From positions 46,764 to 65,147 of the forward strand of contig UZAN01040903.1 in assembly GCA_900618425.1 (NCBI GenBank): DNA of 18,384 nucleotides. Reading direction: 5' to 3'. The notes under the pieces were generated by a model. The model did no database searches and was not told where the DNA came from. It saw nothing but the letters and a program-made list of their open reading frames with translations. Below, piece after piece: positions 8,034 through 18,364 of the stretch. A program made the translations under genes and the position numbers. This DNA comes from Echinostoma caproni. Its lineage: Eukaryota; Platyhelminthes; Trematoda; Plagiorchiida; Echinostomatidae. The stretch's first letter is position 1, and each line of letters begins with the position of its first letter.

Positions 8034-8136
8034 ATGTTTCAATCCCCTCGAAATTTGGTCAAAGAAACTTCAAGCACTTAATCAAACTGAACGTTCTACA
8101 AGCATCCATAGTCAGAATCAAGGCCTAGTGATGAAG
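8034..8136 (+). CDS. weak candidate internal exon
   Basis: The acceptor TTATCTTGCAG ends at 8033, and a donor AAG|GTGCAT follows 8136. The frame between reads CFNPLEIWSKKLQALNQ and QNQGLVMK without a stop. The frame is also open on both sides of the segment, so the splice signals are not required to explain it. The end phase (0) does not match the exon at 10271, which needs a two-base overhang. No domain is seen. Confidence 0.15.
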
Positions 8137-8450
8137 GTGCATAAATTTCTTGTAACAATTAGTCACGTTAGGAATGTTTCCGATTATGCGATAGCCTTGA
8201 AAGCTAAGACGGTCTGAGACATGTGTAGAGTTTGATAAACACGTCGGTTCTATGCTTTCATTCTACTCGCGACATCCCGAGTTCGTTCCTCAATTGGGTT
8301 GATCGAGTGGTACCAACAGGTTCGCTGAGCCTCGAAATTCAAAAAATAATTTTTGAGATGCTGAAAACATTTCTATGTTTGAAAACGGTGTTCGTGAAGA
8401 AATTTCGTTTCCATACATCGCATCAGTCGGTCAAACATATATATGGCTAA

Positions 8451-9516
8451 CCCAGTGCAACTGTCTGATTGGCCAATTCAAACTCAGTTTGTGACGATGA
8501 CAGAGGCGAGCAAGCATAGCAAGCAAATATGTGACAAGGCTGAAGTGATATTCATGATGGGAGTGAGAGGATAAAGGTCAAAACGGAAAACAGTAGAGCG
8601 ATGGATAAATTAAAGTGAAAGTTGTGAGCTACGACGAGAGAGCGGGATGAAGTTACGTGAGATACACTAGGAACTACCTATATGTCATGGATACCAAATG
8701 ACGTAATCGAGAAGGGACACTGGAGACAAAATATAATTAATTGCTGAGATTGTGGTAGATGATACTAGATGAGGGGGTGAGGATGGGGACTAGTGTTAAT
8801 GCTCTGTTTTATGCACAATCAATCCGCTAGCCAGGCCAGGGCAACAACAGTGTCTGGGCCAGATTTCTTTGCTTGCATAACCCCGGATTGAAAATGCGAA
8901 TTGCATTGGCCGTGGTTAAAAGGCATCTTCTTATTCCATGTGGTTGGCAGATCAACGCCAGACAATGGAGATATAAAAATTCGAAGTGCAATAAAAATTG
9001 AGTGATAAAAATTGTCTCAACCAGGATGGGGTGCAGTTTGTTAAGCTGTCGGAAATAGAGCTGTTGTTGCTGATATTTGTACATGCATCCGGTTTTTTGT
9101 AATTTTACAAAGTCAAGAACAAAGAAAACCTTTATAGAAACTTTCCTCCCTAGAACATTAAATTTTATGAAAATGTTCATTTGTTTTAAATACCGCCTGT
9201 AACTATGTATAGATCTAAATTGGCTAATGAACAATACCGTAATCAGATTCACGAACGGTTTTCCTCAAATCTCCCCCCCCCTCACCAAAAATTGTTCTCC
9301 ACTCAGTTTTATGTTTCAGTCGACTATTTTGATCGAATCTGTATTTCAGATAGACTATAATTTATTTCCTAATGTGGACCACAATAACAGCAATCCCTCT
9401 TTGATTTTGACCGATAGTAATGGTGTTGAATTAAAAAAAATGACACGGAGATTCAACCAGCACTAAAGTATTGTTGTAGTTGTTGTTCTTTTTAAACTGT
9501 GCACGCAATCTACTCC
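8451..9516. other. non-coding stretch
   Basis: No frame here looks coding. The 141-codon minus frame at 8827-9252 has an unremarkable composition and no splice or polyadenylation support. There is a C-run at 9273-9281 and a GTTGTTGTT run near 9475. I see no other structure. Confidence 0.4.
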
Positions 9517-9539
9517 GGGGTGAGTTGGGGAGGGTGGGG
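9517..9539 (+). other. canonical G-quadruplex motif
   Basis: Four G blocks of 4, 4, 3 and 4 with loops of 6, 1 and 1 bases fit the standard quadruplex pattern. Further G blocks follow to about 9570. The sequence suggests a stable intramolecular quadruplex on the plus strand. No adjacent gene start indicates a role. Confidence 0.7.
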
Positions 9540-9984
9540 ACGGAGAGAGGATGGGGTTGGATAGGGGGATTAAGAATGCTTTATGGCCTGCTTTGATACA
9601 GCAATAACGAATAACTAGTTTCGGTTAATTTTGGACTCTCGTTTGTCACTTGTTTAACGTCATTTTTATTGATGGAATAGCTCTCAACTCCAACATAACA
9701 ACACACGCACACACACAAAACACCGAAACTAGTCTGTTTAAAAAGTGATTCCCTAGTACACCCTAAAATTTTCCGTTTCCCTCACAATTTCGCAGTAATT
9801 ATAAACTTGACCGAACCGTTAGAACCTCTGCTACTCAATCTACAAGAGAGGAAAACTAAAGATTGGTTTATGATATGTCTATTTTTTATATCCGTGAATA
9901 GTAGCGCATTACTCGAGGGAGCAATGCGTGTCACCATTCGGACCTGCATAGTCACTGCGTGATAAGAACGTGGTCTGAATCAAG

Positions 9985-10155
9985 TAGCCCAACTAGTTGG
10001 CATGGCGTATTGACAGACTATTGTACTCGGGTTCGAATCCAAGTCCGTTTCGGTGCATAGCCACCGTTGAGTAAAACAGCTGTTCAGTGTTTCTGTGATT
10101 TTCCAGTGATGACTGACACATGGGATCTTAGCAACAAACACACCTAAATGAATAA
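9985..10155 (+). mobile_element. tRNA-derived SINE
   Basis: An A-box-like TAGCCCAACTAGTTGG at 9985-10000 and an exact B box GGTTCGAATCC at 10030-10040 are spaced 29 bases apart, as in tRNA-derived SINEs. No acceptor stem can be paired, so it is not a tRNA gene. A unique body follows, and the element may end in the A-rich AATGAATAAACG near 10147-10158. It differs from the hammerhead SINE at 7200: its body has no CTGATGA core. It sits about 110 bases before the acceptor of the exon at 10271, so it lies within the presumed intron. Confidence 0.6.
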
Positions 10156-10270
10156 ACGACTTCAATCGGTTTGCCCGAATAGAGTTCAGTTTGATATAAA
10201 TGTAAACGAAGCGATTCCGAGTTGCTCATACACTAAATATTTCATTTTTTCCTAATTGTGACACGATCAG

Positions 10271-10478
10271 GGGACCTGTGGTGAGATTTGAATTAATCCA
10301 CGAACATCCTACGCCTACGCCTTATTTACGACGCACACTCGACCAGCGGAACTACGAATCGGCTCGCTACACCTCTAATCATTTCACATTGAATCACTTA
10401 CTGAGTTTACAGAAGCACATGAAAGCCACCAATGAATACGAATCCAAGTTATCGGCGGTACCTCGGATAAAGCCGTAG
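10271..10478 (+). CDS. candidate last exon, unknown protein (68 codons)
   Basis: A good acceptor precedes this segment: a T-rich tract, a branch-point-like CTAAT at 10252-10256, and CAG at 10268-10270. The frame then runs 68 codons to TAG at 10476-10478. It starts with one base that completes a codon split by the intron. The translation looks like real protein: GPVVRFELIHEHP, then YLRRTLDQRNYESARYTSN and a charged end KHMKATNEYESKLSAVPRIKP split across 10411-10475. I do not recognise the family. The preceding exon, ending with two spare bases, was not identified upstream. No canonical AATAAA lies within the next 500 bases, which weakens the last-exon reading, though worm genes often use variant signals. 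Confidence 0.5.
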
Positions 10479-11737
10479 GCGATGTTCGTAAATGGTTAAA
10501 AACTTCCCATTGAAGCGCCTGCCTTCAGTAATATGAAAACATGGTTTATTTGCACCCTCTTATCTGCCAAAATGTACATTATTTTTGCTCGTTTTTGCGT
10601 TAAACAAATATTATGTATCATCACTGTTTTCGATAGATTGGTTCTTGTTCTTTTGCGAAAACGTGGCCAAGATTTTACAATTCATCGAAGATAATATCTG
10701 ACCGGAATACTGTCTACACTTGATGCGAGTCTTTGGTGATGGAAATACCCGTTCTTTCAATCACCCCAGAAATTCCAATTTGACCCCGAATGATATCAGC
10801 ATGTGTATAAATTTTGCTTCTATCAATTTTGGTTCAGTACAAAACTTGCAACACAGTCCCTGTGAATTATAGCTGCAGTGAGTCGATCGAAATCGTGATA
10901 GAGATGAATCCATTAATGATTGGATATCCAGAACCAAATCTCTTGATGCATCAGATGTGAACTGTAGGTAGCAGTTTTAATTCGGGAATCCGAGAGTTTT
11001 ACTTAAAGTCTACCTCAAACTGTAATCGTCACTCTACAATATGGCAGAAAATGTAAACTAATTGGACTAAGCACGATATATCAGACTTAAAAGCGTGTTA
11101 TTTTTCAGGATAATCCAACATGGCATAGAAAACCTTTTTTCTGGGTACTTTACCGAAACTTTTGACTTAATTAAGACTGTGACGCACCATACGGATTGTA
11201 TAAATACATGTATTGATTAAACACGTGCAACACCTTGACTTGACTTTCATCACATTAATTCCTCTCAAAGCTCAGTGTTTCGAGCCTCGGTCATGGTATT
11301 TGTTATGAAGTGGCTCCACATCAGACGAAAAATATCTGTACTAATATCCATTTATGTTTTTATTCTATTACTTAAGAACTTTAAACAAGTAGGATTTCTC
11401 GTTTTGACGACGGTCACTGGTGCATCAGCTGTAAGATAACAGAATCTCAGTAAAATAAAACATCATTTGAACTTAGTTACGATAATAAATAAAGCTCCTT
11501 CCTGGTCGTACGTAAAATATATTTTTGATTCTGAGCCGTAACATTGGAATTTTGTCGTGACACTCAGGGTGATACAAGTGAACGGGGAACTGGCATTGGG
11601 AGAAAAAACTGGGAATAAATGCTATTCATCCACAGCTATCGACATACACACACCTATGTTACTGGAAACTGAAATGTGATTTTGAAATGCGAGTCATGTG
11701 GCCGGAGTTCCATCAATATCCAAACATAAACATATCC
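10479..11737. other. non-coding, AT-rich stretch
   Basis: No coding signal is seen. AATAAA motifs occur at about 11484-11490, too far from the stop at 10478 to be a convincing polyadenylation site for that exon. Otherwise I find nothing. Confidence 0.45.
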
Positions 11738-11782
11738 GAAAAGGGCCAGTGGTGTTATGCAAGATGTCTGCTTCAGTGACAT
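11738..11782 (+). repeat. foldback element, left inverted arm
   Basis: This arm runs from GAAAAGGGCCAGTGG to CTGCTTCAGTGACAT. It is nearly identical to the reverse complement of 12019-12064. Across the 39-base core there are three mismatches, with a two-base length difference in the A-run at the outer edge. The arms enclose about 236 bases. Confidence 0.8.
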
Positions 11783-12018
11783 TTCTTTCGCATATCATCA
11801 TTTACTTCATGCGAATTACAAATGGACATTATATATGCTTATGGGGTATGGTGACAAATAGATTCAAAGGTGAGATTCGCACAACTTGTTCATTAGACAG
11901 TGTAACTAGGTTACCAACACTTTTTTCTCCTAAGCCGAATACAGATGGGTGGAAACGGTTAGCAAATGGGTGAGGATGACGTGTTAATGTATGTGTATGT
12001 GTTTCAGTAGGTATATAT
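11783..12018. other. interior of foldback element
   Basis: The unique interior between the inverted arms has no transposase or other coding signal. Size and structure resemble a non-autonomous MITE-like or foldback element, though outer target-site duplications could not be recognised. Confidence 0.45.
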
Positions 12019-12064
12019 ATGTCGCTGCAGCAGACATCTTGCATAACACTACTGGCCTTTTTTC
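12019..12064 (-). repeat. foldback element, right inverted arm
   Basis: Read on the minus strand this matches 11738-11782, including GTGTTATGCAAGATGTCTGC in both. The inner edge abuts a TATATATA tract at 12012-12019. If transcribed, the two arms would form a hairpin of about 40 bp. Confidence 0.8.
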
Positions 12065-13885
12065 AAATTTATTCGGGGAAATATATATATCCGACGTCGG
12101 GACGGACCCAACGTGGTCATACCGAATTATTTTTAGATTTGTCATCGAGGGTGTTCAGTGTGTTCTACTCGCTGACGCATTGTTTATCTCTCCACGTTCT
12201 AATCCGGTTCTCAACCCCGTGCAGCCTGTGCACACAGAGAAACAGGTTAACACACATATATTGATTGGGTTGTCCTAACGGTCGCCGACGGATGATTTCT
12301 AAGAAATGAACATTGGGGAGATCTGAAAAACGAGTGATACTAAGACGCGAAATTGATTGGAACATTGTAGGGCACAGAGAATAATGGGTAACCTGCACGG
12401 ATTCCGATCCGAATGACACGTAGCTCCGTGTCCATCGGATATCGCAAACCCCTCTGTCACAAAAAGTTCACTTTTTGCAGGTGGATGCCTGAGAAAAAGA
12501 TATCTATACGATTCCGTTCATTTGAGATTTTAGATGACGATCAATCATGTTATTTGGTCATTATACCCTCGGTTTGGTTAAATCCATATGTCGCAACAGT
12601 CGGAGTGGTTCAATCCAGGAAACTATTGTTCATTGCTAAGACCTGGATAATTCAAGTGGGATATTTTTTAATCATTCAGGTTTTCCACATCACGATTTGA
12701 TCACACCGATTGCCCGCAATCTCTTCTCACATGCGTAAATGTTGGTCATGCATCCAACCTAAGCATCATGATGCATAACGGACACAAGGGGAACACCGAT
12801 AATGTGTCAATAGTCCCTTAATCGGGCTTGCTACCAATTGTAGAGTATTTTATGACACTGAGTTGTGATGAATTATGCAACCATCTGTAGGTTCATGTAT
12901 TTCGGTCAAAAGATGATCACAATTACAGTGGGATGAAATGAGGTGAGACCTCCGCGTAAACCGATGCTAGAGCGTAACTAAAAGACAATCACCGTTGTGG
13001 ATTTACATTTGGTTCGTGAAGGCTCATCTTCTTACCAGGTGGGATGCAAGCTGGATGATGTGATGTTGAATTACGATAAATGTTTATACGGGATTTTAAG
13101 TGGAGAAAAATTAGATCGTGTTGTGTCAAGAGGACGCCAGATGGATAAATGGGGATCGAGCAGGTGGCTGGAGTGGTTAGAATGCTTATGGGTGAAACTA
13201 TCACATGACATCATCTGAGGATTCCGAAGTTTTAGGATAAGGATGTTTGGAGGGAATGAGAGAAGCACGCCAAATAATTGCAAAAATCGGTTAGGCGGAC
13301 CACAGAATTCAACGAATCAGGGCGAACTCCGATGCAGTAAACATTCTGAAATTGCTGACATCACTAAATCATTTATTGATTGTTTTATTGCGACTATAAT
13401 TGAAATTACCAAATGAAATACCATTAAAACAGCACGAGGTTTGCAATTTTTGCAGCGTTTCACCCCACTTTCTCACATAGCTCATTCCGGGAACTACATC
13501 TCACTCATTCCAAAACAGTAATGATTTATGCAGCACTCAGTCCATTCCGGTCATTGGAAGGAACAGAAAGTACTTTGGGTAACAAAAAGTCCCCAAGTCT
13601 AAATGCGTGGCCATGGTAACCGTTACGCGCGTTCAAACTTCTCCAGAATCAATCCAACATGTGAAAAAGCATGTTTGAACAGCAGCAGTCCTACGACTAC
13701 TTTTTTCGCAGTCTGTTACGCGTTGTAACTACCATTGTCTATGAAATAGGAGAGGTGAACTTCTGCACAAATATGCCGCGTTCCCGGACGACTGTTTATA
13801 CACAAGAATGCTCGCTTGTCCTCTCTCTCTCACGCTTTCTCGTTTTCCTGCTCACTCGCTCCAATATATTTGCACATTTTCTTCG

Positions 13886-13890
<5 letters not shown>
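12065..13890. other. no supported gene
   Basis: Short open frames occur, for example 12413-12700 with ISIRFRSFEILDDDQSCYL after a plausible TTTTTGCAG acceptor at 12479, and 12997-13218. None has a matched donor, a domain or codon bias clear enough to call. The first of these is the most protein-like and would be the one to test if transcripts exist. Confidence 0.35.

Positions 13891-13921
<31 letters not shown>
13891..13921. repeat. (AC)15 microsatellite
   Basis: Fifteen perfect AC units, the longest pure AC tract in the window. A TC-rich run at 13821-13830 lies upstream. The apparent open frames through it read Thr-His repeats and are not evidence for a gene. Confidence 0.97.
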
Positions 13922-13922
<1 letters not shown>

Positions 13923-14150
13923 TCTTCTCCACCTGACAGTTCCACTGTCCCCGTCTTATTCAGTTCCGATTTTCGCATTCGCGAATGCTTGTCTCTTCGG
14001 TGAAAAGCCACTCCCAGACTGCTGTGAAATGTTTTCAATGTGTAATTTAGTTTATAGTCGTCCAGATACGTCAGTAAATTTGAATATAACAGTAGAAGAC
14101 AATTTTGTTACAAATTATTTAAAACAAATTGTTCAGAACATTTTATCCAT

Positions 14151-14340
14151 TCAAGTAACTGTATTGTTTAACAGATCCTTTAATTGGAGAACATCTTTAT
14201 AATGAGCAATACGTCTTGCCTTTGGCCTTGAGAATGGAGGACGAAAGAGAGAAGTTTGATCGATTCCTGCTTTCGACAATCGATCGGTCCTAAGCGAGGT
14301 GTTCGCGTGTTGTTGCCGCCGTTGCTGCTGTGTTGTTTTG
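14151..14340 (-). CDS. weak candidate last exon, unknown protein
   Basis: A minus-strand frame is open to TGA at 14151-14153. Its start at a possible ACACAG acceptor near 14326 would be in phase 0, matching the end phase of the exon at 15291-15450. It encodes a basic stretch, TDRLSKAGIDQTSLFRPPF, then RRIAHYKDVLQLKDLLNN. The acceptor lacks a pyrimidine tract and no AATAAA follows, so the assignment is tentative. The upstream part is a CAA/CAG-type triplet-rich run, which may be a simple repeat. Confidence 0.25.
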
Positions 14341-14454
14341 TTTGACAAAGACGATACATCCACTATTCTCTTCAATCATTTATCTTTATTTTACCTCATA
14401 CAGTCAACAAATATTTATACCATTAGGGATTTTGTGACATGAAAGCTATCTTTT

Positions 14455-14473
14455 GTGTGTGTGGGGTGTGTGT
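14455..14473. repeat. short (GT)n tract
   Basis: GT units are interrupted by a GGGG block. It is a simple repeat with no sign of other function. Confidence 0.85.
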
Positions 14474-14600
14474 GATTCACTATTTCATCATCTCGTTCCG
14501 AATATCGAGACCAGTCTTGGCCTCAAAATGATCACTCATCCACCACGGGTGGTTTGGAATTTCCGGATATTCGGCTTCGATGTGGTTGCTAGTAAATTCG

Positions 14601-14700
14601 GGAGCTTAGTGGCCTAACAGGCTTAGAAGGTTCCGATTCCAAGTCAGACATAGGTACCATAGACAGTGTAACCATGGGGGTTAACGGAGACACGTCATCG
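14601..14700 (+). repeat. possible tRNA-derived SINE relic
   Basis: GAGCTTAGTGG at 14602-14612 resembles an A box, and GGTTCCGATTCC at 14629-14640 resembles a B box with one extra base. Only 16 bases separate them, shorter than usual. I read it as a decayed SINE head. It falls within the presumed intron downstream of the exon at 15291. Confidence 0.35.
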
Positions 14701-15290
14701 CGGTTAGTTTCAGAAATCAAGAAGCGTCTGCTTTAACGGTTTACCGAGAATCGCAGTAGTTTTTGCTCAGTAAAGCAGATCACATCTCATTTAACATACT
14801 TCAATATTACGAGATTCTGTTTTCTACGATGAATGTATAAGAATTAAGGAAGCAGTAGGCTACTCACAGGCAAAAACAGTGAAAAACACACTCTATCATT
14901 GATTGTGATTTGAGAGATTCGAATGATCACCAGGAAGACTCAGTGTTTCGTCCACCAATGAAAAACTTCGAAATAATCCCAAAGCTGTTTCATCTCGGGT
15001 GGGAGTTAAAAGCTGGCTATATTTCAGGAACCCACGGGAATTCGGATTCGGCTACATGTAGCTGTATCAAAATGATCCAGTTTGTTTTTAATCTTCATTT
15101 GAACTCCATTCACATCCATTTTGATTATTTAGATTTATTTATTACGTATAGTGAGAGGAAAAATGATCAGTGAGGTAAATATTACCACTTTCCTGAAAAA
15201 TGGTACAAATTCCGATGTTTATAGTGGTGGTGATCTTGATGATTACACTCGAGGTTCATAGAGAAGTCGGATAAAAAATTTTTAATTTAC

Positions 15291-15450
15291 CATGGGATAT
15301 TCTGCTCGCGACGTGACAGTCATATTCACAACTGGACTGGATGCAGTTCGTTCCAGTAAAGGATTGATGCCTCTGTATGCAGTTGTCGATCCGGGTGCAG
15401 AGTCCATCGCGGCGTTAATATCTGAACGATCAGCGCTGACAAATTCCGAT
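15291..15450 (-). CDS. internal exon of minus-strand gene, unknown protein
   Basis: The acceptor is a T/C-rich tract ending GACCTTCAG (CAG at 15451-15453) and the donor is ATG|GTAAAT (GT at 15289-15290). The exon is 160 nt. Its first base completes a codon, then 53 codons are open and end in phase 0. The first base joined to the two spare bases of the exon at 18249-18364 gives an Arg codon, so the intron phases agree. The product includes SEFVSADRSDINAAMDSAPG and RGINPLLERTASSPVVN, a Ser/Thr-rich, probably unstructured segment. I do not recognise the protein. The opposite strand is open too, but without splice support. Confidence 0.58.
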
Positions 15451-16670
15451 CTGAAGGTCGAACATGATTTGATAAAAATGAAGGAATCAGTGAGATGAGC
15501 AGACATTCACGGAACTGTTTCAATGGTGCTAATTATGCTCTTCATTTTTCAAATATAACGCGATAAACCTTCTGAATCAAAAACCGGTCGAGAAGGGAAA
15601 TTATCTGAAGTGATGGGAATAGAACAAAAAACTTGGGGAATAATGCAAAAGTGACTGTAACCTGGACTGTTCTTTACGTTGTCGTATCGAATTCAGTGAT
15701 TGGGGTAAATCAGTTGATAGTGAGGAAGGACTGACTAGTCGATGAAATTTACGTCACTGAAACCACTATTTCACGTTTCTATTACTAACAAACCTGAACT
15801 ATACGTACTGTATTATTACGAAGTATCACTTTGAAAATGTACAGATTTCGGAAACCAGAACAGAAATAAACTGCAGGAGGATCACCCGGAGCTCAACATG
15901 TCTACACAGAAACACACCGGTGCAATCAAATGTGTAGACATTTGTTCGGGTATAGTCGGTTCAACGATTGAAACAATCGCAATTTTTATTCGTTTGAAAT
16001 TTCAAAAATCGAGAAAATTTGTTTTAGTCGCCTTTCGGTGTCTGAATCATTCTTTTAAGACAATACTAACACCTGTGTACTGGATCGGGAACTTCAGAGA
16101 TTCTGAACACTGAAGATCTCTGGTTGGTTCTTTAAAAAAAGACAAGCTTGACAGACTTGGTTCCATAGATCAATACCCAGATGGATTCCCAAATAAATTC
16201 TGTTTTGTCTGAAGATTTGGGTGGGTTCAGAGGGATCATTGAAGGAAGTAAAACTAAGGAGTATATCAGACAGTAGTTACAGTGATCATTTGAGAACTCA
16301 TAAATTTGTTCAATGTATTCCGGAACGTATTCCGCAAACGCTCTGTGCCATTCCAGAGGTTTGTTCAGCAAGAAAAACTCATCTGTGTTTTAGTCTGCTA
16401 CCCATTACTTAGAACACAAAAAGGTTAAGTAAACGCTCCCCGTTAGGTCTAAACAGTCCCTGTTGGTTTTGAAACATTACTAACACCTAACGAAACCTCT
16501 TCACTTTGACATTCCTTTCAGTAAGATGCTTTCATATAAGCGCAAGGTTTTTCACAGTGCGTACATTCTGCTCTCATTAATACGATTTAAAAACAAACAT
16601 TGGTCGATGTAATACAAATTGGTCATTATAGGCATCAAAAACTGAGAAACAGACTTGATATGGACCCATT

Positions 16671-16694
16671 CACACTACCATTATTAGTAGTGTG
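16671..16694. repeat. 8-bp perfect hairpin
   Basis: CACACTAC and GTAGTGTG are perfect inverted copies with an eight-base AT-rich loop. No T-run or coding context gives it a role. Confidence 0.7.
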
Positions 16695-16725
16695 TGAACT
16701 ACCCACAAAACGAGTATGATCTAAT

Positions 16726-16758
16726 ACACCAGCCAAAGCTTTAACACCAGCCAATGCT
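16726..16758. repeat. short direct repeat, period 18
   Basis: ACACCAGCCAAAGCT and ACACCAGCCAATGCT are two 15-base copies differing at one position, separated by three bases. It looks like a recent small tandem duplication. Confidence 0.75.
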
Positions 16759-17957
16759 ATCCGTAGACTGTTCTATTTGCATGCTCCTCATCAGTATTGA
16801 TCAAAAACAGTTTACATCCACAAATGATGCGGAAATATTGCACAAATCGGGCACTTGTGAAACGAAATACAATAAATGGTGATTCACTTTTCAATGTACG
16901 AGCTTCAAAACAGGCTCCACTCTAACGATTCACAATGAACTAATCATTTCTACCTGATATTACTAAATGTGAAAGAGGTAGAATAACTCCTAGGGGTAGC
17001 ACGTGTACTTTCCAGATGATATTAAAGCGATTAAGGTAACGAGGAATCTCGCTTTGTCCTCTATCTCCTCGGGTTAATGAAAAACGAAGCGATCAGACCT
17101 GAAGAAAGCTTGACTGCCTTTTTTCTCACTCAACAATTCGGTGATATCAGTTACATAGTAACATTGATCAATGTCCCAGTTGCCTTATCGCTACGGGTAC
17201 GGGTATCTCACGTGAACCAAATATAGTCTAACTGGTCGTTTGTTCGTACTCCCATCGATTGGTGGTCGCGAAAACCAATAGATTGAAATCTGGCCGCATT
17301 GACGTGTCACGTGATCTCCTATTCACTGGCACATCTGCCCGTTAAACGGCATGCAGCCTATATTACGCTTTTGACTGTAGTTTGTGGTACGGTGGGGGGG
17401 GGAGAGAGATAGAGATTATTTCGTTCAAGATGTGTTAGCACACGGGAATGGCAAGTAAATCTGAAAATCAGTCAGTTGAGAACGAATATGACGAATGTTA
17501 ATGGGATCAGTTGTTCCAAACAGAGGCGCAAAATTAAATAGGGACCCTAAAGTTTGCAATTTCGAGATATCACAAGAACAGTAGTTTTTGGGGCGTATAT
17601 CACCGAGAAGCGTGCAAACACGGGCATTCACCCAAACTGTTCTCGCGGGTATCAATGTGAGTTTATTCTCATCTTATTTTCTCATGTCTTTGCTNTCAGA
17701 TACCGACCAACCACACTTCAAATTCGTTTTGAATCTCAGTCAATAGGAGCTAGACGCCGATGCTGTCTACGTCAGAGGTTTTGTACTTATATGCTAATTG
17801 GAAGGTACAAATGCACTTGGTTTTAAAATAAACAATGTCTGACGAAAGTCGTCCAATATTCGGACTGAAACAGTGAGTTAATTAGTTCATCAGCTCGTTT
17901 ACACGTTCTTCATTAACACGCTCAATTTGTATTCAATCTAAAAAACAATTAGCACTT

Positions 17958-17992
17958 AGATAATCAGGTATACANAGATAATCAGGTATACA
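17958..17992. repeat. 17-bp exact duplication around an N
   Basis: AGATAATCAGGTATACA occurs on both sides of the N at 17975. A perfect duplication with exactly one unresolved base between the copies is typical of two read or contig ends abutted without merging their overlap. A true tandem repeat is the alternative. Confidence 0.8.
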
Positions 17993-18248
17993 TTTATAAC
18001 CGGATTCAATTAGAAATCCATCGTTATGCATAAGATATACATCAGATTCATATTTTTACCAGAGTTGATTCCCTGGATTTGTTTTGGGTGCATAGAAGCA
18101 AATGCAATAACAGCATATGAAATTATCTACCACTTCGGGTCGCCTGGAAACGGACTGAGAAGAATGGCTATTTCACTGAGTAATTAATTATTTTTTATCT
18201 TAATGTGAACAAAGGATTCAAAAATATCGCCCAAATTGCAACACTCAC

Positions 18249-18364
18249 CTCTCAAGTAATTTTTTCCGTAATTGTTGAACGACCTTATTCCGACCTTGTT
18301 CTTCTTCGGTCGGTTGACCGTTATTCACGGAATTCTGCGCAGCGGGTTCAAATTCATAGCTTAT
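18249..18364 (-). CDS. exon of minus-strand gene, unknown protein
   Basis: The donor GAG AG|GTGAGTG is near-consensus, with GT at 18247-18248. A pyrimidine-rich tract ending CTCTCCACAG (CAG at 18365-18367) is a good acceptor. The 116-nt exon holds 38 open codons plus two bases that join the next exon at 15450. The product starts ISYEFEPAAQ, then has a polar acidic part GQPTEEEQGRN and an amphipathic basic helix KVVQQLRKKLLER with leucines spaced like a short coiled coil. The frame is also open upstream to the window edge, so the exon could be longer instead of starting at 18364. The family is not recognised. The more 5' exons lie outside the window. Confidence 0.68.

Larger units (their letters stand above)
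15454..18248 (-). other. presumed intron of minus-strand gene, about 2.8 kb
   Basis: The intron is inferred from the phase-matched exons on either side. It contains AT-rich unique DNA, a hairpin at 16671-16694, an 18-bp-period direct repeat at 16726-16758, a G-run near 17393 and the N-flanking duplication at 17958-17992. A further exon inside it is possible. The open frames at 16132-16412 and 17425-17826 were considered, but no pair of splice sites made a phase-preserving minus-strand exon. Confidence 0.45.

Noticed and set aside
8290..8340. tRNA-like string GATCGAGTGG followed by GGTTCGCTG
   Set aside because: The B box is incomplete and no stems pair, so neither a tRNA nor a clear SINE.
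13671..14202. Long plus-strand frames around the AC tract
   Set aside because: Their length comes from Thr-His codons in the microsatellite and no domain is present.
16132..16412. Open frames on both strands, including a plus segment 16220-16357 with AG and GT edges
   Set aside because: Both strands are open over the same bases, the donor is weak, and the plus frame would sit inside the minus-strand intron. Insufficient evidence either way.
16782..16800. Minus-strand CTGATGAG, a second possible hammerhead core
   Set aside because: No GAAA with a pairable stem II follows in the right place and no stem I partner exists. A chance match.
17554..17826. Plus-strand frame with a possible acceptor at the N (17695)
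   Set aside because: The acceptor contains the unresolved base, no donor follows and the translation is not convincing.
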